From the NCBI GenBank assembly GCA_012064385.1, contig QRDG01000626.1:1-64000 (forward strand): a DNA stretch of 64,000 nt. The letters run 5' to 3'. This document shows, piece after piece, positions 55,255-64,000 of the stretch; position 1 is the first letter of the stretch; every line of letters begins with the position of its first letter. The notes below the pieces were generated by a model, which did no database searches, was not told the origin of the DNA, and saw only the letters and a program-made list of their open reading frames with translations. Both the position numbers and the translations under genes were made by a program. The stretch is from Puccinellia tenuiflora (Eukaryota > Streptophyta > Magnoliopsida > Poales > Poaceae).

Positions 55255-58200
55255 ATGGTCGCTCTGGCTCCATCAACCTTGAAGACCGACGCCTGCACCA
55301 GGGAGCCAGTCCGGTCCGGCTCCCTCGAGTATGTCAGCCACCCGCCGGCTCATCGCTCGGCATATGCTGAACTGAGTGAGGGTACGTGGATCACCTTTGG
55401 GACCATGCGCTACCTCATAAACAGCTACGGAACGCTCCGATCTATGGTGGCCGCGCTACGCGCGGAGACGACACCCGCGTCTACATCGACTACGTCGACC
55501 ACGCCTTCACCTGCCGTGAAGATCGCATCTGCTGCGAATGCAGCGATCGCATCTTCGACTACCGCGAGGATCGCATCTGCCACAACTACCACGACCGCGT
55601 CATCACCGGCCGTGATCGCATCTACCGCGACTGCGGCGATTGCGTCTTCGACCGCCGCAAAGATCGCGCGCGCCTCGACTGCACCAACTGCCTCCATGGC
55701 AAAAGTCACGCCCAACGCGACCACGTCACCCGCATCTCCGGTTGTCAGGGGGATCGCATCGGCTGCGACCCCTGCGCGAACCAAGTCTACTTCGACTACA
55801 TTGGTCGCGTCGCGGCCAAGGCCAAAATCTACATCGACTCCTATCACCTCGGCCACGCCTTTGCGCCGTGAGATCGTCCGCAAGCCGATCGCACCCGCGT
55901 CGATGATGGCGACTCCACTCATCGCGTCCGCGGTGAAGGTCGCAAAGTTCTACGGGAAGAGCCTCAACGGCGACTGTGGTACCCACCACGTTGCAGCCAT
56001 TTTCGACTCCGAGCATGGCTCGGACGAAGGAAGCAGTAGCGGAAGCATCAGCCCCACCTGCCAAATCTACCCCGCGCAAGTCTACATGGTCGCCCCGTCG
56101 CGGGCCAACATCGACGAACCCGCATATCCACTGGAGGTGGTCATGCCGGACCAGGTGACGCGGCTCACCATCACCCGCGACATGGCAATCAGAGCACTGA
56201 AGCACGTTGAGGAGGGCACGTACCCCCCACCAGACGCACCCCGAGAGGACCTTATGGCGGTCCAGTACCTGTTGTGGAAGGAAAGCGAACGACTTCGTGT
56301 AGAGAAGGCCGAGCTACTCCGACGCAAGGAGGAGGCCGACGCGGCAAGTGCAAGGAGGGCCACTTATTCATTCACTGATGCTTCGACTGAGGTCTCGCAA
56401 GGAGCAAGACGCCGCAGGGCCCGCGTGCCCCGGATGACAGAGGCCGAACGCGCCGGAATCACCCGCAACCTCGAAACATCGTACATGACTGAAGACGAAG
56501 AAGGGATACCCGTCCCCAAAACACCTGGGGCTGCCCTCATGGCAGTCGAAACATACCTGCGACTGACGCAGCCGCCTGAGGGTGACGCCCGTGCTCTCCT
56601 CCACAGGCAGCAGATCGCGTCTATCAAAGCAGTAGAAGAAGCTCTGGTGAACAAGGCGCCAACGGAAGGGGCGCAAGAAAATCGAGGTCGCCGCGACCGC
56701 GAACTCGCAGCACCCGCAGGCCCAGCTCCAAGACAACCGCGACAGCCGCAGCCAGGCGAGGACCTCCGCAACCTCCTCGCACAGAGGACGGTAGACCGCC
56801 ACCGCATCCGGCGAACGGTCGGAACACACAATGCTGACGACCGCGACGACAGCGACTTCGAGCCGCGCGGCGCCGCATGTTTTAGCTTCAACATCCGCGA
56901 CCCAAGAATGCCCAAGGGCTTCAAGCTCACGGCAGAAACGCCTAAGTATGACGGAAAGCAAGGCCCGAGAGACTGGCTGGAGGATTATCTTATAGCCTGC
57001 AACTGCCAGGGCGGCACTTCGACTACAGCCATGCAACGCGGTTGGCTCAACACTCAACCCAAGGACGCCTTCAGTACGTGGGACGAGTTCGCGGATTCCT
57101 TTGTTAAAAGCTTCCTGGGGACATACGCAAGACCGACAACTTTCATCGAGCTCCAAGCATGCAAGCAAGGACGAGACGAGCCGCTCCGGTCGTACATCCA
57201 ACGATGGACCCTGCTCCGCAACACCATGGAAGCCACCTCGGAAGACCGAGTGATGGATGCCTTCATGCATGGCGTTTACCGCCGCGACCTCCGCGAGGAA
57301 TTCGGTAGGCTCCGGCCGAGAAACATGATTGAACTCATGAAGATAGCCAACCAGTGGGCAGACGGAGAGGACTCAGTCCGTGATACTCCAAGAGTCGAAA
57401 CCGGACCAAGCAACTGGCGGGAAGGACGCCAGAAGAAGAAGCCGCCTTACCACGGCAATGACTCAATAGAGTTAGTAGCGGCGGGATTCGAAACCCCCCG
57501 CGAGAATGAAGCACGCGACAGCAGTCGCCAATACAGAGAAGGTCAGTACAACCGAAGCGGTGACAGCACCTACCGTGGCGACGGGAGCCGCAGACGAGAG
57601 TGGCAGAGGCGCACGCTGACTCCAAAGGAAGAGCTGGAGCAGCCCTGCAAGCATCACATGTTCAGGAACCCGGAAACGGGCAAGTGGGGATCCCGCCACC
57701 TGCTGAAGGACTGCAAAAAGGCTCGTAGGATATACAAGGCGATGGAGAAGATAGTCACGCAGCAAACTACGCAACTGGCTCTCCCAGCAGCACCCCCAGC
57801 ACAACCAGTCGCGCAACTGGCTCTCCCAGCAGCACCCGCACCCGCACACGGAGTCGCTAATCCAGCACAGGCCGCGGGGGCTTTCTACCAGCAGCAGCAG
57901 CCGCAGCAAGAGGCCCCTGGCGCATATCCAGCGGCACGCGGACAGCTCAACATGATACAGAAGGGACGCCCTTCGAACAGAACCCAGAAGGTCGTCACCC
58001 GCCAAGTCTACCAGGCTATCACCTGCCCACCCGCAGTACCCGAGTACCTGAGAGGGTCAGAGACACCGATCACGTTCTCCAGAGTAGATCACCCGCCTGC
58101 GGTACCACGACCCGGGCACGCCGCTCTAGTAGTCGAAGCTCTGATCGGGGATTACACCTTGAGAAAGGTGTTCATGGACGGAGGCAGCAGCATCAACATC

Positions 58201-58743
58201 ATCTTCGCCGACACACTCAGAAGGATGAACAGGCCAACTACAAATTTGACGCCGTCAGATACCACCTTCCATGGCATAGTACCAGGGCAAGCAGTCACGC
58301 CCATGGGAACACTCACACTCAACGTCGTCTTCGGCACACCCGACAACTTCCAGAGGGAGGCAATCGACTTCGAGGTAGTCAACTGGAAATCGCAGTACCA
58401 TGTGATACTCGGGCGCCCAACCTTCGCCAGGTTCATGGCGGTACCCCACTACGCCTATCTTATGCTCAAGATGCCTGGACCCAAGGGCGTCATCATGGTG
58501 CACGGCGACTTCGACCGCTCCAACAGCTGCGACCGCGAATTCAGCAGAATCTCTGAGTTCTTTGTAATGGAGGAGCATCTTGCGGCGATGGCGGTCGACA
58601 ACGACAAAACCATCTTCCCGCCACGCAAAAAGCCAGCCAAGGACTCCGCCTTCAACACGACCGACGACACGAGAGCCCATCAAGTCCACCCGATGGACGC
58701 CAGCAAGACAGTCAAGGTGTCAGCGAGCCTACCTATCGCATAG
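55255..58743 (+). pseudogene. Gypsy gag and protease part of gag-pol
   Basis: ATG at 55255, the first after the primer site. Residues ~65-190 are Ala/Ser/Thr-rich repeats. Residues 290-540 are charged. The retrotransposon gag domain is at about residues 545-720 (PKYDGKQGPRDWLEDYLIAC, WDEFADSFVKSFLGTY, DRVMDAFMHGVYRRDLREEF), with a small gap after TAMQ relative to the family. A CCHC-like knuckle (CKHHMF...HLLKDCKKA) is at ~795-825. The protease has DGGSSINIIFA at ~970 and ILGRPTFARF at ~1052. The frame ends at TAG 58741-58743, and the same frame continues beyond into RT. In relatives gag-pol is a single polyprotein, so this stop is probably a mutation. Confidence 0.85.
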
Positions 58744-61700
58744 GAAGGCGCGCTCGTCGAGTTCCTGCGTGAGAACTGGAAAATCTTCGCCTGGCAGCCT
58801 TCTGACATGCCAGGAATACCAAGGGAACTCGCCGAGCACTCTTTACGCGTTCACAAGGACGCAAGACCTGTCAAGCAGACCATGCGACGCTTTTCGGGTC
58901 CCAAACGAGATGCCATCATCAAAGAGATCGACCGGCTGCTCCACGCCGGATTCATCCGAGAAATCAAGGACTCGGAATGGGTAGCGAACCCGGTTCTGGT
59001 GGAGAAGAAGAATACGAAGAAACTCCGCATGTGCGTCGACTTCACCGCCATAAACAAGTGCTGCCCCAAGGACCACTTCCTGCTCCCGCGGATAGACCAG
59101 ATCATCGACTCGACTGTAGGATGTGCGCGCCTATCCTTCCTGGACGCCTACTCCGGGTACCAGCAGATCAGGATGAAAGTTGAAGATGAAGAGAAGACTG
59201 CATTTATCACACCTCATGGTGTGTTCTGCTACCAAATGATGCCCTTCAGGTTGAAGAACGCTGGCACCACATACCAGCGCACGATGCAAGCTTGCCTGAA
59301 GAAGCTAATAGGAAAGATCGTACAAGTCTACGTCGACGACATAGTCATCACCACTCGAACAGAGGACACCTTAATTGCGGACCTCTGCAAAGTCTTTGCC
59401 GCACTCAACGAGTATCAGATCAAGCTGAATCCGGACAAGTGTGTTTTCAGCGTGCCAGCCGGAGAACTGCTCGGGTACCTTGTCTCTGCAAGAGGAATCG
59501 AAGCCAACCCTGAGAAGGTGCAAAACATACTCGCAATGCCAGCACCGACCAAGCTTCATGAGGTGCAACGCCTAGCCGGCCGAGTCGCAGCTCTTAGCCG
59601 GTTCATTAGTAAGTTGGGAGAAAAGGCCTTGCCTTTCTACCAACTGATAAAAAAGACTGATAAATTCGAGTGGACAGAGGAAGCACAAGACGCATTCGAC
59701 AAGCTCAAGAAAACCCTCACGACTCCTCCAGTACTGGTGGCTCCACTGGAGAACGAGCCGTTGTACCTTTATGTGTCAGCCACGAACAGAGTGGTCAGCA
59801 CTGTACTCATCGTCGAACGAGGAGAAGAAGGGCACAGTCACCCTGTTCAGCGGCCTGTCTACTTCCTTAGCGAGGTGCTAACCTTGTCCAAGCAGCGGTA
59901 CACGCACTATCAGAAGCTCGCCTATGGAGTCTTCATGACATCAAGGAAGGTCGTCCACTACTTCTCCGAGCACACCATCACGGTGGTAAGCTCCTCTGGG
60001 CTCTCCGACATCCTCACCAACCAAGCCGCGACAGGACGAGTCGCCAAGTGGGTTGTGGAGTTGGGACCCTGGGGGCTGAAGTATGCGCACCCGAAGGCAA
60101 TCAAGGCTCAAGTCCTTCCAGAGTTCACCACAGAGTGGATAGAGGCCCAGCTGCCAGACGTACCCGACTTGTCCAACGCATGGACAATGTACTTCGACGG
60201 GTCCAAGAAATTCAAATCAGCGGGGGGCGGAGTCGTCCTCATCTCACCCAAAGGCGACAAACTAAAGTATGTGCTGCAGATGAACTTCCCAACACCCTCC
60301 AACAACGAGGCAGAGTACGAAGCCCTAATCCACGGCATGCGAATGGCCAAAAACTGCGGCGCCACTCACCTCATGATCTACGGAGACTCCTACCTCGTCG
60401 TGCAGCAAACCATGAAGCAATGTGACGCCATCGCCGACAACATGATAGCCTACAGGGACCTATACAACCAGCTAGAAGGCACCTTCGAGGGCTGCGAGCT
60501 GCGGCATATCGGCCGGGAGAGCAACGAGGAAGCCGACGCCCTCGCTAACCTAGGCTCAGACAGGGCACCGATGCCACCCAGAGTCTTCCTCGAATGCATC
60601 ACGCAACGCTCCATCAAGCTCCGGCCTGCGCCGGGACCCTCTACACCGACAACGAGCACCACCAACCCGCGCAGCAAGGAGAAGGGACCCATGGAGGTAA
60701 TGCTGGTCGAACCCACCTGGACAAGCCCATACCTGGCCTACATACTACACCAGAGGCTGCCAACGAACCCAGTCGAAGCCAAGCGCGTCGCCCGCCGCTC
60801 CAAGGGCTTCACCGTCATCAACGGGGAACTCTACAAGCGAAGCATCTCAGGAGTCCTCCAAAGGTGCATCGACCCGGCCGACGGTCAGGCCATCTTACTC
60901 GAGATCCATGCCGGCACCTGTGGACACCACGCCAGCAGTCGAGCCTTGGTAGCCAAAGCCCTACGAGCAGGGTTCTACTGGCGCACCGCAATGCAAGACG
61001 CAGAAGAACTCGTGAGGAAATGCATCGGCTGCCAGGAATTCGCCAACAAGCCGCACGCACCAGCATCAGCGCTGAAAACCATACCACTCGCGTGGCCCTT
61101 CGCTCAATGGGGGCTCGACATGGTGGGTCCATTCAGGAAGTCTTCTCTGGGCGGACACACTCACCTCCTGGTGGCAGTCGACAAGTTCACGAAGTGGATC
61201 GAAGCCGTGCCCATCACAAGTTCGACTGCCTCCTCGGCAGTTAACTTCATCAGGTCAATCATCTTCAGGTTCGGCGTGCCACACAGCATCATCACCGACA
61301 ACGGCTCCAACTTCAAAGCCGAAGAATTCCAGGACTTCTGCTTGGACCAAGGCATCAAGCTCAACTACGCATCCGTCTCGCACCCGCAGTCCAACGGACA
61401 AGTCGAGAAGGCCAACGGCCTAGTCTGCAAGGGCATAAAAAAACGCCTACGAGTACCACTGAGGCGCGCCGCGGGCGCCTGGGTCGAAGAGCTGTCATCC
61501 GTGCTGTGAAGTCTGCTCACCACGCCGAACAGATCCACTCAATACACGTCGTTCTTCATGGTCTACGGCGCAGACGCAGTCCTGCCCTGTGATATCAAGT
61601 TCGACGCCCCCCTAGTGGTGGCTTACGACGAGTCCGACGCAGAAGAAGCACTCGAGGACGACATGGATACCTTGGACGAAGCACGCGACATCGCCCTCAC

Positions 61701-61953
61701 CCGCACAGCCGTGTACCAGCAAGACCTACGCAACTACCACGGGCGGCGACTGCGGCCCAGAGCGTTCGTCCCTGGGGATCTTGTCCTTCGCCTCAAACAG
61801 AAGAAGGTGCACAAACTCGCCTCCCCTTGGGAGGGTCCATACATCGTGACAGAAGCAATCGGCGACGGAGCTTTCCGCCTGAAGTTCTCGAAGACGGGGA
61901 CAGTCTGCAGACACCCGTGTAACGTTGCGCAACTGCGCCGTTTCTACGCCTGA
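58744..61953 (+). pseudogene. Gypsy pol part: RT, RNase H, archaeal-type RNase H, integrase
   Basis: Continuous with gag in frame after the TAG. The RT spans ~58807-59620 (WVANPVLVEKKNTKK, YSGYQQIRM, catalytic YVDD at 59332-59343). The first RNase H follows (PLYLYVSATNR, YFLSEVLTLSKQRYTHYQKL). The second RNase H has MYFDGS, NNEAEYEALIHGM, YGDSYLVVQQ and EADALANL (60180-60560). The integrase has its zinc finger (HAGTCGHHASSR ... CIGCQEF) and DDE residues in GLDMVGPF, ITDNGSNF and HPQSNGQVEKANG. A TGA at 61507-61509 splits it; the frame goes on as STQYTSFFMVYGADAVLPCD to the stop at 61951-61953. No chromodomain. The only breaks seen in pol are this stop and the upstream TAG. Confidence 0.87.
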
Positions 61954-62130
61954 TCGACCCCAATTTGTAACAGTGTACAATGTCAAGAAGCGGCAGGTTT
62001 CAGACGCACTCTTTCCCTCGCCAGGGTACCTGAGGGGACTGGAAGGGTTTTAACGAGGCGGCCTGCTCGCAAAAATCAATAAAGTGATTTGAGGAACAAG
62101 CTCTCCCCTTTACTTTTATCAGCAAGTAAC
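61954..62130 (+). other. Start of gypsy 3' region
   Basis: Non-coding sequence after pol. AATAAAGTGATTTG at 62079-62092 contains a polyadenylation-type hexamer, which may end gag-pol transcripts early or be fortuitous. Confidence 0.4.
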
Positions 62131-63255
62131 TCAAAAATCCTCGGCCGCCACCCGAACCACTCGGGGTCTGCGCTGTACAGGTCTAAGTCAAAACCCAGGC
62201 CGCCACTCGACGCACTCGGGGGCTGCGCCACACGGGTTCCACTCGAAAAACCTCGGCCGCCACCCGAACCACTCGGGTGCTGCGCTGTACAGGTCTAAGT
62301 CAAAACCCAGGCCGCCACTCGATGCACTCGGGGGCTGCGCCACACGGGTTCCACTCGAAAAACCTCGGCCGCCACCCGAACCACTCGGGGGCTGCGCTGT
62401 ACAGGTCTAAGTCAAAACCCAGGCCGCCACTCGACGCACTCGGGGGCTGCGCCACACGGGTTCCACTCGAAAAACCTCGGCCGCCACCCGAACCACTCGG
62501 GGGCTGCGCTGTACAGGTCTAAGTCAAAACCCAGGCCGCCACTCGATGCACTCGGGGGCTGCGCCACACGGGTTCCACTCGAAAAACCTCGGCCGCCACC
62601 CGAACCACTCGGGGGCTGCGCTGTACAGGTCTAAGTCAAAACCCAGGCCGCCACTCGACGCACTCGGGGGCTGCGCCACACGGGTTCCACTCAAAAAACC
62701 TCGGCCGCCACCTGAACCACTCGGAGGCTGCGCTGTACAGGTCTAAGTCAAAACCCAGGCCGCCACTCGACGCACTCGGGGGCTGCGCCACACGGGTTCC
62801 ACTCGAAAAACCTCGGCCGCCACCCGAACCACTCGGGGGCTGCGCTGTACAGGTCTAAGTCAAAACCCAGGCCGCCACTCGACGCACTCGGGGGCTGCGC
62901 CGCACAGGTTCCACTCGAAAAACCTCGGTCGCCACCCGAACCACTCGGGGGCTGCGCTGTACAGGTCTAAGTCAAAACCCAGGCCGCCACTCGACGCACT
63001 CGGGGGCTGCGCCGCACGGGTTCCACTCGAAAACCTCGGCCGCCACCCGAACCACTCGGGGGCTGCGCTGTACAGGTCCAAGTCAAATCTAGGCCGCCAC
63101 TCGACGCACTCGGGGGCTACGCCGCACGGGTTTCACTCGAATCACCTCGGCCGCCACCCGAACCACTCGGGGGCTGCGCTGTACAGGTCCAAGTCAAACC
63201 TAGGCCGTCACTCGACGCACTCGGGAGCTGCGTCGCGCATGCAACTCGACACACC
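62131..63255. repeat. 112-bp tandem repeat, about ten units, each a ~56-bp dimer
   Basis: TCGGCCGCCACCCGAACCAC begins at 62141 and recurs at 62253, 62365, 62477, 62589, 62701, 62813, 62925, 63036 and 63147. The two halves of each unit share GGCCGCCAC.CGA and CACTCGGGGGCTGCG and differ at their ends (TAAGTCAAAACC and TCCACTCGAAAAACC). Central units are almost identical; the right-hand ones diverge. Confidence 0.95.
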
Positions 63256-63330
63256 TCGACACGCAAACATTCATTTTTTCTACTGGGAAAATTTTCTCGT
63301 TACAAGCTAACACTATACAACAACAGGCCG

Positions 63331-64000
63331 CTATTCTTGGTCGACAGGTTCTTCCTTTGGCGCATCCAGTGGCCCTACAAGTTGCTCTGTATGGTTCAAG
63401 ACCTGCTGAATCGCCTGACGTGCAGCCGCATGGGATTCAGCATAATCAGAATCTCTAGGCAAGCCGTCAAGTATCCTGTCCAAGGGAACATGAGGACGGT
63501 GCAGTCGAACATAAGCAAACGCCGCATTGGCCCCGGCAACAAGCTGAGCGACGACGACCTTCTTCAACGCCTTGCTACTGCGAAACCTCTCCAGCAGCGC
63601 AGTCAGCCCAGAAGGCTGCTCATTCTGCGGAAAGTACACCCTGTTGATCTGCCAGAGTGCCTTCCTGCAACCCTCCAAGAGCACAGCAGTGCGCCAGGTG
63701 CGATCCAGCATCTTCGCGAGTATACGGCCTGCATTTTTATTCGACCAGAAGGTACGAGCTTCAAGTGAATCACTGGTGGCCTCCCTTTCCACCCGCTCGT
63801 CCACTCGACTATTCTCGGCTTGCCAGTCGGGATTAACACCTGCAGAAAAGATCCAACACTTAGAAGAATGAAAGCATAAAGAAGTCGAAGCAAAACGCCT
63901 GAAGGCCAACCTTGCAGCTGTCGACTGATCAAGTCTATTTGGCCAAGAAGGAATTCCTCACGCTGGGATAACGGCGCAGCGGACCGCGACTTCAAGCGCT
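63331..64000 (-). CDS. Antisense spliced ORF of the Tat element, 5' end outside window
   Basis: Minus strand: an upstream exon from beyond 64000 to 63911, a 71-bp intron 63910-63840 with GT...CAG borders, and an exon 63839-63331 ending in TGA/TAA-type stop after EEPVDQE. The joined frame is open (SQREEFLLGQIDLISRQLQ into GVNPDWQAENSRVDE). The main exon carries RTWRTAVLLEGCRKALWQIN, VYFPQNEQPSGLTALLERF and RLHRPHVPLDRILDGLPRDS. Tat elements of grasses often carry an antisense ORF in this place, with unknown role. No damage is seen in the visible part, which suggests recent or continuing use, or simply youth of the copy. Confidence 0.65.

Larger units (their letters stand above)
54858..64000 (+). 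mobile_element. Tat-lineage Ty3/gypsy LTR retrotransposon, right end outside window
   Basis: Order: LTR, primer site, gag, protease, RT, RNase H, a second RNase H of the archaeal type, integrase without chromodomain, long 3' region with tandem repeats, and an antisense ORF. The second RNase H and the antisense ORF are marks of the Tat branch (relatives include Grande and RIRE2-type elements). One gag-pol frame is preserved except for two stops, so the insertion is young compared with the copia element at 1-5145. Confidence 0.88.

Noticed and set aside
55425..58689. Long antisense ORFs opposite gypsy gag
   Set aside because: They mirror the well-supported sense frame and carry no recognisable domain, unlike the spliced antisense ORF at 63331-64000.

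Overview
The window is a plant nuclear genome segment, most likely from a grass and probably a pooid grass (wheat, barley, rye, oat or relatives). The evidence is the mix of Stowaway and Harbinger MITEs, CACTA elements with CACTACGGGA-type ends, the TTTAGTCCCGG and GCGCCACAG short-element families, Tat-type gypsy and Ty1/copia retrotransposons, and several 5'-truncated LINEs. It is a nested transposon landscape, not an operon-like region. Only one ordinary intact host gene is obvious: an F-box protein at 18971-20122. A second candidate is a spliced minus-strand gene at 12114-13852, which no single long ORF reveals.

Layout. 1-5145 is a decayed Ty1/copia element with a 94-bp 3' LTR. 5146-10052 is intergenic DNA with a Mutator-like or unclassified MITE, a 576-bp Harbinger element with TAA duplications, an antisense copia fragment and a Stowaway MITE. 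10053-15071 is AT-rich, holds a 161-bp tandem repeat and contains the six-exon candidate gene. 15089-17039 is a 5'-truncated LINE with a 17-bp target duplication. 17980-18790 is a second poly(A)-tailed insertion with a 16-bp duplication, lying just upstream of the F-box gene. 20961-22003 is an antisense LINE remnant.

22004-37228 reads as one large CACTA element. It has terminal inverted repeats, four clusters of CACGGCAAAG subterminal repeats, and a two-gene transposition module: a TNP2/TNPD-like transposase (29595-33272) followed by a multi-exon Transposase_24-like gene (33547-36602). Both genes are broken. Between the left end and the transposase lies a long cargo: a 352-bp tandem array, a cassette with a small Trp-rich minus-strand ORF under its own TATA box, and a captured exon of an XH-domain (IDN2/FDM-type) gene of the RNA-directed DNA methylation pathway. 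A 144-bp near-palindrome sits in the transposase leader.

37229-51426 is mostly non-coding DNA with a thaumatin-like 3' gene fragment, a decayed ~165-bp tandem array, two TTTAGTCCCGG elements, a LINE remnant split by a fold-back MITE, and a Stowaway. 51427-54857 is a LINE flanked by unusually long (~245 bp) direct repeats, with a 1,668-bp non-autonomous CACTA element inserted at its 5' junction. 54858-64000 is a nearly intact Tat-lineage gypsy element running off the right edge. It has gag-protease-RT-RNaseH-aRNaseH-integrase, two premature stops, a 112-bp dimeric tandem repeat in its 3' region, and a spliced antisense ORF. All family assignments come from reading motifs by eye. No database search was run.
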